Below are positions 57,197 through 64,000 of a stretch of DNA of 64,000 nt, in pieces. The translations under genes and the position numbers were made by a program. The DNA comes from JALYUA01 sp038239305 (lineage in GTDB: Bacteria > Acidobacteriota > Thermoanaerobaculia > UBA5066 > Gp7-AA6): the NCBI GenBank assembly GCA_038239305.1, contig JBBSEW010000002.1:61067-125066 (forward strand). The letters run 5' to 3'. The notes beneath the pieces are model-generated. The model was not told where the DNA came from. It was given only the letters and a program-made list of their open reading frames with translations, and searched no databases. The stretch's first letter is position 1, and every line of letters starts with the position of its first letter.

Positions 57197-58215
57197 CGGA
57201 AATACGGACGGAGCGGCTGCACATGCGGCTCTTCCGGGCGGAAGACTTCGAGGCGCATGCCCGCATCAATGCCGATCCGGAAGTCATGCGTTTTCTTCCC
57301 CCGGGTCCGATGACGCGCGTCGAATCCTGGAGGCAGATGGCCCAGTACGTGGGGCACTGGCAGCTGCGCGGCTACGGGATGTGGGCGGTCATCGAGCGGT
57401 CGACCGGCGAGCTCGTCGGTCGAATCGGCCTCTTGAACCCGGAGGGCGGGCTCGGTTTCGAGGTCGGTTGGGCGCTCGCCCGTTCCGCCTGGGGGAAGGG
57501 GCTTGCCCTGGAGGGGGCGCAGGCGGCGGTGCGGCACGCGTTCACGGCCGTCGGCCGCGACCACGTCATCGCGGTGATCCATCCGGAGAACGAGAGGTCG
57601 ATCCGCGTCGCGGAGCGCCTCGGCGGCGCGTTCGAGCGCGAGGCTCATGCGTCCGGTGCTCCGGTCTCGATTTACCGGATTGCGCGCAATCCCGAAGTCT
57701 CGCCGCCGTCACACGAGTACTCATCAGGGCCGACTCCCGGAGGGTCCATGGCAACCGGCATCGCGGATCGTTTGAAAGAGCTCGGCATCGAGCTGCCTCA
57801 ACCGAGCTCTCCCGGCGCGAACTACGTTCCATTCGTGCGGACCGGAAACCTGATCTTTCTGACGGGCCAGCTCTCGCAGTGGAACGGGGAGCGCCGCTTC
57901 GTCGGCAAGCTCGGGCGAGAGTTCGGAATCGAAGAGGGGATACAGGCGGCTCGTCTCTGTGCGTTGAATCTCCTCGCGCACGTCAGGTCGGCCCTCGATG
58001 GCGATCTCGACCGCGTGGTCCGGTGCGTGCGTGTTGCGGGGTTCGTCAATTCGACGCCGGACTTCCTGTCGCATTCGCAGGTCGTCAACGGCGCGTCGGA
58101 CCTGTTCGTGGACGTGCTCGGAGACGCTGGACGTCACACGCGCATGGCCGTCGGCGTCGCGGCGCTTCCCTACGACGTGGCTGTCGAGGTCGAAGCGGTG
58201 TTCGAGATCCGATGA
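57193..58215 (+). CDS. GNAT acetyltransferase fused in frame to a RidA-family domain
   Basis: An unbroken 340-codon frame. Residues 1-165 are a RimJ/RimL-type GNAT (TEIRTERLHMRLFRAEDFEA; GFEVGWALARSAWGKGLALE; VIHPENERSIRVAERLGG). After a 20-residue linker, residues 186-340 are a RidA/YjgF-like protein (YVPFVRTGNLIFLTGQLSQW; VGKLGREFGIEEGIQAARLC; HTRMAVGVAALPYDVAVEVE). RidA proteins deaminate reactive enamines/imines. An internal ATG at 57748 with GGAGGG four bases upstream starts exactly at the RidA part, so two products, a fusion and free RidA, are possible. The RidA type lacks the canonical catalytic Arg context I would expect near the C-terminus (HTRMAVGV does hold an Arg). Confidence 0.87.
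   Translation: MTEIRTERLHMRLFRAEDFEAHARINADPEVMRFLPPGPMTRVESWRQMAQYVGHWQLRGYGMWAVIERSTGELVGRIGLLNPEGGLGFEVGWALARSAWGKGLALEGAQAAVRHAFTAVGRDHVIAVIHPENERSIRVAERLGGAFEREAHASGAPVSIYRIARNPEVSPPSHEYSSGPTPGGSMATGIADRLKELGIELPQPSSPGANYVPFVRTGNLIFLTGQLSQWNGERRFVGKLGREFGIEEGIQAARLCALNLLAHVRSALDGDLDRVVRCVRVAGFVNSTPDFLSHSQVVNGASDLFVDVLGDAGRHTRMAVGVAALPYDVAVEVEAVFEIR
57741..57750 (+). promoter_or_regulatory. Internal ribosome-binding site before RidA part
   Basis: CGGAGGG followed by TCC and ATG 57748, in frame with the GNAT part. Spacing and strength are better than at most real starts in the window, suggesting independent translation of the RidA domain. Confidence 0.5.
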
Positions 58216-58589
58216 CGGGTCAGACGGCGGGGCGGCCGGTCCCCACGAAAGAAGACAGCGTGTGGCGGCTCCGCTCGGACCTCCTCTGGGCCCGCGCTCT
58301 ACTCTGGATGGCCCGGTCCGGCCAGGGAGGCCGCGAGCCCCGGCGCGGCGTTCACCTTTTCCTCGCCGATCGCTACGGCCGCCTGGCCCGCCACTGTTCC
58401 GCCCGCGGCGCGCACGTCCAGGCCCGCCGTCTGGAGCGCCGCTTCGCCTTTCACTACAGGGCCGGATCCCGGCCCGGCGGGCCGGATTCCGTGGCGTCCG
58501 CGATGGCGATGGCCGTCCCGCCCGAGCCGCCGGAAGACGCGCTCGCGCCGGGGACCGGGGACGGAAGCGCGCCGGACGACGCCGCCTGA
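58212..58589 (+). CDS. Unknown small protein coupled to RidA
   Basis: 125 residues; ATG 58212 overlaps the RidA stop (ATGA). Arg/Trp-rich N-terminal half (VWRLRSDLLWARALLWMARS; GVHLFLADRYGRLARHCSAR) and a disordered Ala/Pro/Asp C-terminus. No signal peptide, no family recognised. HxxC in ARHCSARGAH could bind a metal. Coupling implies production with the RidA fusion. Confidence 0.6.
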   Translation: MTGQTAGRPVPTKEDSVWRLRSDLLWARALLWMARSGQGGREPRRGVHLFLADRYGRLARHCSARGAHVQARRLERRFAFHYRAGSRPGGPDSVASAMAMAVPPEPPEDALAPGTGDGSAPDDAA

Positions 58590-58734
58590 TCGATCGGGGT
58601 CCGTCGCCGCCGGGGTAAGATTGCTCCGGTTCCCGACACATCCAGGGTTGGCGCGTTCGAAAAACTGTTTCCGTTCCGGCGTAGCGCACCGGCGATCCGC
58701 TCCGGCTGCGCGCGGCGAGTCGAAAGGAGAGCTC

Positions 58735-59484
58735 ATGGCGTCCACCAGGCCTTCTCTGTACATGGGAATGACGTACCACAACCTTCTGGCGCCGCTCCAC
58801 GACGGAACCCTCTCGGTGGTTCCAATCGATCGTTATCTGAACGCCGGCATTACCAACAATCCGACGCACGCGCGTGCGGTCCGAGCGCACGGGGAGAAGG
58901 ATCTGCTCCTGGGGAAAATCTCGGAAGCGCTCGGCCACCCTGGCACTCCGCCCTCTTCCTTCGTGCTCGATGGCCGGATGGTGGCTCGCGCCGACCTCCA
59001 GAGGACGTTCTCCGGCAAGGGATCGCCCGCCCAGATCCGCACGACCCTGTGGGTCGCATCGAAATTCGGCCGGCTGACTTCGCATACCGCGCGCACGTAT
59101 ACCGACAATTACATCGGGCTCGATTGCAACGGTTTCGTGGGCAACTACTGGGGAATGGACGCAAACACGGAGATCGATGCGTACGACAAGAATCCGCGCC
59201 GGGATCCGAAGACGATCGAGGTGGGAGACGCTCTGATCTTTTATCATCGCGGAGGCGGAAGCCCATTTCACATCGCGGTCATCGACGATCTTCAGATCAT
59301 CGGGACGGACAAGATCGCGTTGACGATCGTGCAGTCCGCCGGCCTCGAGCTCGGGCTCGAGCGCAAGGAATATGGCGTGCAGACGCTCCAGAAGTACGAC
59401 AAGGACAAGCTCTTCATCACGCCCGCCGCGGACTGGGTCGTCCACGTCGTCGCCGGACCCGTGAAGTCCACCCCCAATTACTGA
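58735..59484 (+). CDS. NlpC/P60-like cysteine hydrolase, probably cytoplasmic
   Basis: 249 residues from ATG 58735, with AAGGAG 6 bases upstream. LDCNGFVGNYWGMD resembles the NlpC/P60 nucleophile motif DCSGFV, and SPFHIAVIDDL supplies a likely catalytic His about 50 residues later, with VGDALIFYHRG between as in that fold. No signal peptide or cell-wall-binding domain is seen, so a peptidoglycan substrate is doubtful. The N-terminal 100 residues (YMGMTYHNLLAPLHDGTLSV) are unfamiliar. TAAGAT at 58616 is a -10 candidate. Confidence 0.7.
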   Translation: MASTRPSLYMGMTYHNLLAPLHDGTLSVVPIDRYLNAGITNNPTHARAVRAHGEKDLLLGKISEALGHPGTPPSSFVLDGRMVARADLQRTFSGKGSPAQIRTTLWVASKFGRLTSHTARTYTDNYIGLDCNGFVGNYWGMDANTEIDAYDKNPRRDPKTIEVGDALIFYHRGGGSPFHIAVIDDLQIIGTDKIALTIVQSAGLELGLERKEYGVQTLQKYDKDKLFITPAADWVVHVVAGPVKSTPNY

Positions 59485-59542
59485 TTTCGAATCGGAGATC
59501 CCGAGCGCTGAGAAACGAGGATTTCCGCGAAGAGCGTGGCGG

Positions 59543-59548
59543 TAGTAT
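59543..59548 (+). promoter_or_regulatory. -10 hexamer TAGTAT of helicase gene
   Basis: TAGTAT is 7 bases before GTG 59556, no Shine-Dalgarno. Leaderless spacing. Confidence 0.5.
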
Positions 59549-59555
59549 TCGCCCC

Positions 59556-60359
59556 GTGACGCTTCCGGTTTCCTTCCACCCCGCGGTGGCCAGGTGGTTC
59601 TCTTCGCGATTCGGCGAGCCGACCGCCCCGCAGCGCGACGGCTGGCCGAATATCCGGGAGGGCCAGCACACTCTGATCGCCGCTCCCACCGGCTCGGGCA
59701 AGACTCTCGCCGCGTTTCTCTCCGCGATCGACGCTCTCGCGCGGCAGGGAGCCGGTCTCGTGGACGAGACGGCTGTCCTTTACGTCTCGCCGCTCAAGGC
59801 GCTGTCGAACGACGTGCGGAAGAACCTCGAGGGGCCTCTCGGCGAAATCCGCGCGCTCGATCCGTCGATCCCCGAGATTCGCGTCTCCGTCCGCACCGGC
59901 GATACGCCCGCCGCTGAGCGCGCGGCCATGGCCCGCCGTCCGCCCCATATTCTCGTCACGACGCCCGAGTCTCTCTACCTGCTTCTGACGAGCGAGAGCG
60001 GGCGAAACGTCGTGCGAACCGTCCGCACCGTCATCGTCGACGAGATTCATGCGCTCATCCGGGACAAACGCGGCAGCCACCTGGCGCTCTCGCTCGAACG
60101 GCTCGAGGCGCTGGCCTGTCACCCGATCCAGCGCGTCGGCCTCTCCGCGACGCAGAAGCCGCTGGAAGCGGTCGGCCGCTTCCTGACGGGGACCGGACGT
60201 TGCGCCCTGGTCGACGCGGGCACGTTTCGCGAGCTCGACCTCGCAATCGAAATCCCGCCGTCGTCGCTCTCGACCGTGTGCTCGCACGAACAGTGGGAGG
60301 AGATCTACGAGCGGATCGCCGAACTCGTTCGGGCGCATCGCACGACACTGGTTTCGTGA
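59556..60359 (+). CDS. lhr: Lhr-type ATP-dependent helicase, N-terminal part (frameshifted)
   Basis: The gene starts at GTG 59556 (after TAGTAT) and encodes RecA-like domain 1 of a large superfamily 2 helicase: VARWFSSRFGEPTAPQRDGW (Q-like motif), Walker A AAPTGSGKTLAAF, YVSPLKALSNDV (Ia), TTPESLYLLL (Ib), DEIH in IVDEIHALIRDKRGSHLA, and GLSATQKPLEAVGRFL (III). It stops at TGA 60357 in RAHRTTLVS; relatives read RTTLVFVNTR, which is restored by adding one T to the TTT at 60352-60354. The rest of the protein follows in the next frame. Joined length about 1305 residues. Lhr proteins unwind RNA:DNA hybrids during repair. Confidence 0.85.
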   Translation: MTLPVSFHPAVARWFSSRFGEPTAPQRDGWPNIREGQHTLIAAPTGSGKTLAAFLSAIDALARQGAGLVDETAVLYVSPLKALSNDVRKNLEGPLGEIRALDPSIPEIRVSVRTGDTPAAERAAMARRPPHILVTTPESLYLLLTSESGRNVVRTVRTVIVDEIHALIRDKRGSHLALSLERLEALACHPIQRVGLSATQKPLEAVGRFLTGTGRCALVDAGTFRELDLAIEIPPSSLSTVCSHEQWEEIYERIAELVRAHRTTLVS

Positions 60360-63300
60360 ATACCCGGAAGATGGCGGAGCGGATCGCGGGCCAGCTCTCC
60401 CGGATCCTCGGCGATGAGGCCGTGACGAGCCATCATGGGAGCCTCTCCCGGGAGCGGCGGCTCGACGCGGAGGAGCGGCTGAAGGCGGGCCGGCTGCGGG
60501 CTCTCGTCGCGACGGCTTCGCTCGAGCTCGGGATCGACATCGGCGACGTGGACCTCGCGATCCAGGTCGGGGCTACGCGGTCGATCGCGACGCTCCTGCA
60601 GCGGGTCGGGCGTGCCGGCCACGCTTTGCGCCGCGTTCCGAAGGGCCGGCTGTTCCCCCTGACGATGGACGAGCTCGTCGAGGGCGCGGCGCTGCTTTCG
60701 TGCGTTCGCGCCTCACTCCTCGACCGGACCCCGGAAGCGTCGCGCCCGCTGGACATCCTCGCCCAGCAGATCGTCGCCGCGTGCGTGGCGGAAGCCTGGA
60801 GCGAAGGTGATCTCTTCGAGCGGATGCGGCGCGCGTGGCCCTACCGGGACCTCTCACGGCAGGAGTTCGACGAGGTCGTCCAGCTCCACACGCGCGGCCG
60901 CGGAGCGCTCCTGCACCGCGACGGCGTGGGGGGACGCCTCATGGCCACGCGCCGAGCCCGCCTCGCCGCGCTTCTGTCCGGAGGCGCGATTCCCGACAAC
61001 GCCGACTACCAGGTCCGTCTCGAGCCCGAGGGGACCCTCGTCGGAACGGTGAACGAAGACTGGGCGATCGAGTCGAACCGCGGCGACGTTTTTCAGCTCG
61101 GTAACGCGTCGTGGCGCATTCTCCGCGTGGAGACGGGAGTGGTGCGCGTGGCCGACGCGAAAGGCCAGCCGCCGTCCATCCCGTTCTGGCTCGGTGAGGC
61201 GCCCGGCCGCACGCGCGAGCTCGCGGCCGCGATCGCGACGCTGCGCGAATCGTGCCGGGAGGGCGAGCCGGACACCGGAACGCTGCGCGAGGCCTGCGGG
61301 GAGGGCCTTCCCGAAGGAGCGGCGATCCAGATCGCCGAGTACGTCGAGGCGGGGCGCCGGGCGCTCGGCGCGGTACCCACGCAGACGTGCGTGATCCTCG
61401 AGCGGTTCTTCGACGAGAGCGGGGGCATGCAGCTGGTGCTGCACGCGCCTTTCGGCTCCCGGATCAATCGTGCCTGGGGGCTCGCCCTGCGCAAGAAGTT
61501 CTGCGTCGGATTCGGATTCGAGCTGCAGGCGGCGGCCAACGAGGAAGCGATCGTGTTGTCGCTCGGGACGCAGCACAGCTTTCCTCTCGAGGAAGTCTTC
61601 GACTATCTCCATCCCGACACGGCGCGCGAGGTACTGATCCAGGCGCTGCTTCCCGCTCCCATGTTCGAGACGCGGTGGCGGTGGAACGCGCAGCGCTCAC
61701 TTCTCCTGGAGCGGTCCCGGGGAGGCAAGCGCGTTCCTCCGAACCTGCTGCGGATGCGCGCGAACGACCTCCTCGCGGGAGCGTTTCCCCAGGTTCTCGC
61801 CTGCCCCGAGACTCTTCCGGGCGGACCGATCGAGGTCCCGTTCGAGCATCCCATCGTCCGCCAGACGATCGAGGACTGCCTCACCGAGGCGATGGACGTG
61901 GACGGATTTCTGGACGTTCTCCGCGGGTTGCGGGAGGGCCGCATCGCGCGGCTCGCGATCGATACCGTCGAGCCGTCCGCGTTCGCCCGCGGGATCCTGA
62001 GCGCACAGCCCTACACGTTCCTGGATGACGCGCCCCTCGAGGAGCGCCGCACGCAGGCCGTCTTGTCACGGCGGATCCTGGACGGCCGAACGTCGGATGA
62101 AATCGGTGCGCTCGATCCGGAAGCGATCGAGCGCGTTCGCGAGGAAGCGTGGCCATCGCCGGAGAACGCGGAGGAGGTTCACGAAGCGCTGCTGTGGATG
62201 GGCTATGTGACGCTCGCGGAGATCGGGAACTGGCAGCCGTGGATCGACGAGCTCGCGGCGCGTTGCCGAGTGATCCGGGAGGGCGATCGATTCTTCGCGG
62301 CGGAGGCCTCGCGGGATCCCAAGGCGATGCTTCGGGGGCGTCTCGAAGCCCTCGGTCCCGTTTTCGCCGACGCGGTGGAGCTGCCGCTCTTCCTCGCGCT
62401 CGAAGCCGAGGGTTCGGTCCTGCGGACTCGGATCGCCGGGCGAGAAGCGTGGTGTGATCGCCGGCTGCTCGCCCGGATTCACCGCGCGACGATCGACCGG
62501 CTTCGCCGGGAGATCGAGCCCGTCAGCGCGGCGCAGTTTCTCCGTTTTCTCGCGTGCTGGCAGCACGTGGATCCCGGCTACCGCCTCGAGGGACCGCGAG
62601 GGGTCGCGCAGGCGGTCGCGCAGCTCGCCGGATTCGACGTTCCGGCCGCCGCCTGGGAGGCGAACGTGCTTCCGGCCCGCGTCCGCGGGTACAAACGGGA
62701 ATGGCTCGATCAGCTGACCCTCTCGGGCGAGGTCGCCTGGGGACGGCTCTGGGGCGCGGCGGCGGGACCGATACGACGCGCGCCCGTCTGTCTGGTCCCG
62801 CGCGCCGAGATGGAAGAGTGGATGTCGCTCGCGCGGGTCGGGATCCCGACGGAGCCGACGGACGACGAGGGCGCGCTGCTCGGAGTCCTCGATCGCCGCG
62901 GTGCCATGTTCTTTCCGGATCTCGCGCGCGCGGCGGAAATCTCGCTCTCTCTTGCCGAGGAAGCGCTCTCCCGCCTGATTGCCCTCGGGAGGGTGACGTG
63001 CGACTCCTTTTCCGGGCTGCGATGGCTGATCGTTCCGGCGTGGAGGCGGAAGGCGGTCGGTCTCGCCGCCGGCCGATGGAGCGCTCTTCCCCGGGAACCC
63101 GATGCGCCGTTCTCTTCGGCGCAAGCCGAGTTTGTCGCGAAGCGGATGCTGGCGCGGACGGGAGTCGTGTTCCGCAAGACGATGGCGCGCGAGAAACAGC
63201 CGCTCCCCTGGCGCGACGTCGCGCGGGCGCTCCGCCAGCTCGAAGCCCGAGGAGAGATCCGCGGCGGCCGCTTCGTCGCCGCGTTCGACGGGGAGCAATA

Positions 63301-63472
63301 CGCCCTCCCGGAAGCCGTCTCGCTCCTCCGCGAGGTTCGGAGGCGGGAGAACGTTGCGGAGGAGACGCCGTCGCTCCACGTTTCGGCCGCCGATCCGTTG
63401 AACTTCCGCGGGATTCTCACGCCCGACGAACGGGTATCGCCCGCTGCGCGGCGGCAGGTGCTGGTGGCCTAG
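60353..63472 (+). CDS. lhr: Lhr-type ATP-dependent helicase, C-terminal part (frameshifted)
   Basis: Continues the 59556 gene in the shifted frame from FVNTRKMAERIAGQL. It has motif IV-VI of RecA domain 2: SHHGSLSRERRLDAEERLKA, VATASLELGIDIGDVDLAIQ, QRVGRAGH. Then come the Lhr winged helix, beta-barrel and C-terminal domains (LLEGRTSDEIGAL-like; CWQHVDPGYRLEGPRG; WLDQLTLSGEVAWGRLWG), typical of Lhr-Core plus extension. About 1,039 codons. Without a start codon it could only be translated by frameshifting or from GTG 60356. Intact codons throughout suggest a recent or artefactual shift. Confidence 0.86.
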   Translation, partial: FVNTRKMAERIAGQLSRILGDEAVTSHHGSLSRERRLDAEERLKAGRLRALVATASLELGIDIGDVDLAIQVGATRSIATLLQRVGRAGHALRRVPKGRLFPLTMDELVEGAALLSCVRASLLDRTPEASRPLDILAQQIVAACVAEAWSEGDLFERMRRAWPYRDLSRQEFDEVVQLHTRGRGALLHRDGVGGRLMATRRARLAALLSGGAIPDNADYQVRLEPEGTLVGTVNEDWAIESNRGDVFQLGNASWRILRVETGVVRVADAKGQPPSIPFWLGEAPGRTRELAAAIATLRESCREGEPDTGTLREACGEGLPEGAAIQIAEYVEAGRRALGAVPTQTCVILERFFDESGGMQLVLHAPFGSRINRAWGLALRKKFCVGFGFELQAAANEEAIVLSLGTQHSFPLEEVFDYLHPDTAREVLIQALLPAPMFETRWRWNAQRSLLLERSRGGKRVPPNLLRMRANDLLAGAFPQVLACPETLPGGPIEVPFEHPIVRQTIEDCLTEAMDVDGFLDVLRGLREGRIARLAIDTVEPSAFARGILSAQPYTFLDDAPLEERRTQAVLSRRILDGRTSDEIGALDPEAIERVREEAWPSPENAEEVHEALLWMGYVTLAEIGNWQPWIDELAARCRVIREGDRFFAAEASRDPKAMLRGRLEALGPVFADAVELPLFLALEAEGSVLRTRIAGREAWCDRRLLARIHRATIDRLRREIEPVSAAQFLRFLACWQHVDPGYRLEGPRGVAQAVAQLAGFDVPAAAWEANVLPARVRGYKREWLDQLTLSGEVAWGRLWGAAAGPIRRAPVCLVPRAEMEEWMSLARVGIPTEPTDDEGALLGVLDRRGAMFFPDLARAAEISLSLAEEALSRLIALGRVTCDSFSGLRWLIVPAWRRKAVGLAAGRWSALPREPDAPFSSAQAEFVAKRMLARTGVVFRKTMAREKQPLPWRDVARALRQLEARGEIRGGRFVAAFDGEQYALPEAVSLLREVRRRENVAEETPSLHVSAADPLNFRGILTPDERVSPAARRQVLVA

Positions 63473-63512
63473 GTTTCGCGCGTTGCGGAGGCGAATCGGC
63501 GCGTGAGAGAGC

Positions 63513-63600
63513 GATCGGCCGCTCGATCGAATCTCGCGATCTCGCGATCTCATGATCTCGCGATCGATCGAACTATCCGGGAATCGAGCAATCGGAATAT
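63513..63600. repeat. 8-bp decayed repeat CTCGCGAT with GATCG words
   Basis: CTCGCGAT occurs three times within 63532-63562, framed by CGATCG-rich variants (GCTCGATCGA, GATCGATCGA, AATCGAGCAATCGG). Rich in small palindromes. It begins about 40 bases after the helicase stop. Confidence 0.8.
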
Positions 63601-63718
63601 GGGTTGGGCCGCCCGACTCTCTGCGCCCGCGGGCGAGGGGAGACCGGGCAAAGACGACGCGGGACTTCATTCGTTTCCCGTTTTCCGTCTCCCATTTCCC
63701 GATCCCACGCACGGGGCC
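63601..63718. other. Intergenic stretch with TTTCCCG words
   Basis: No gene. Around 63674-63707 TTTCCCGTTTTCCGTCTCCC and ATTTCCCGATCCC form another decayed repeat with 9-10-bp steps. The region separates the helicase from the convergent flavoprotein. Confidence 0.5.
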
Positions 63719-63757
63719 GCCCCTCACCCCCGCCCTTTCCCGCCGGGAGAGGGAGAA
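63719..63757. repeat. REP-like palindrome CCCTCACCC..GGGAGAGGG
   Basis: CCCTTTCCC and GGGAGAGGG pair (one G-T) around GCC, preceded by CCCTCACCCC. This word is like intergenic palindromes common in many proteobacterial genomes that can end transcription. Here it encodes the final residues of the minus-strand flavoprotein (SPSPGGKGRG). Confidence 0.6.
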
Positions 63758-64000
63758 GATGCGGCCGACTGTCCGGCGGCACGGCCCGTGGCCCAGGCCC
63801 ACAGGAAGTTGTAGCCCCCGATCGGGCCGAACGCATCGAGCGCCTCGCCGCAGATGAACAGGCCAGCGTGCTTGCGGCTCTCCATCGTTCTGGGGTCGAC
63901 CTCGGAGAGAGCGACGCCGCCTCCCGTGATCTCCGCTTTCGCGTAACCTCCGTGGCCGGTCCACGGAAGCTCGCCGCGCAGGAGGGTCTCGACGAGACGA
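63725..64000 (-). CDS. BaiN/HI0933-type NAD(P)/FAD-dependent oxidoreductase (C-terminal part)
   Basis: The last 91 codons of a gene whose start lies beyond the right edge. LLRGELPWTGHGGYAKAEIT, GGGVALSEVDPRTMESRKHAG, LFICGEALDAFGPIGGYNFL and WAWATGRAAGQSA are the standard C-terminal landmarks of this flavoprotein family, including the FAD-contacting GGYN. Members reduce unsaturated substrates or act as uncharacterised flavoproteins; the function here is open. The last dozen residues come from the REP-like palindrome and replace the usual end. Confidence 0.88.

Noticed and set aside
62066..63964. 632-codon minus-strand open frame near the right end
   Set aside because: Antisense to the helicase; the true minus-strand gene here is the BaiN-type frame ending at 63725.

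Overview
This is a GC-rich (by eye about two-thirds G+C) bacterial chromosome segment with tightly packed genes. Many neighbours overlap by ATGA or GTGA. It holds no rRNA, tRNA, CRISPR array, transposase or phage gene that I could recognise. The gene types point to Acidobacteriota, perhaps a Thermoanaerobaculia-like lineage: a winged-helix/PD40 one-component regulator, a Hanks kinase with an HRDISPDN loop, Rcp1-type receivers, an N-acyl-ornithine carbamoyltransferase arginine operon and abundant DinB-like proteins. The assignment is by gene content and is not certain.

Layout. 1-6788 (minus) is a signalling operon: Rcp1-like receiver, TonB-dependent receptor, YfiR, a CHASE8-like/HAMP histidine kinase, and two REC-first proteins, the last cut by the window edge. 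A sigma-54-type promoter precedes it. 7100-9969 is lutABC (lactate oxidation). 9921-11144 (glycosyltransferase) and 11167-11976 (methyltransferase) diverge from one palindromic promoter. 12017-13404 is an NfeD/SPFH pair. 13486-15342 holds a Cys-rich secreted protein and a frameshifted Met/His-rich outer-membrane-type protein, followed by a winged-helix/PD40 regulator. 17740-22549 (minus) holds a molybdenum hydroxylase pair, an NTF2-like protein and a ClC channel. 22550-23994 contains an operator/promoter, tandem repeats and a MarR regulator. 23995-25082 is a rhodanese/MauE-type pair.

25280-32918 is a glycogen operon: glgB, a GH57/DUF3536 protein, a leaderless 27-codon ORF coupled to glgP, and malQ. 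32935-37251 (minus) is an efflux set (adaptor, TolC, FtsX-type permease) without its ATPase. 37417-39453 is a Ser/Thr kinase. 39653-48612 is an eight-gene arginine operon: argG, an unknown P-loop protein, argC, argD, argF', argB, an argE-type deacetylase and argH. It follows the N-acyl-citrulline route. 48644-59484 is a run of small accessory genes: GNATs, three DinB-like proteins, an M20 hydrolase, TPR and HEAT proteins, DUF3224, a GNAT-RidA fusion and an NlpC/P60-like protein. 59556-63472 is an Lhr-type helicase broken by one frameshift. The window ends in a partial BaiN-type flavoprotein on the minus strand.

Two genome-level habits stand out. First, many operon-leading genes have a TAnnnT hexamer 5-10 nt before the start codon and no Shine-Dalgarno, which suggests leaderless mRNAs; other genes have good Shine-Dalgarno sites. 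Second, gene junctions carry short decayed tandem repeats of 7-18 bp units, each with a different word. The most promising biology is the unknown P-loop protein inside the arginine operon, where an N-acetylglutamate synthase is otherwise missing locally.
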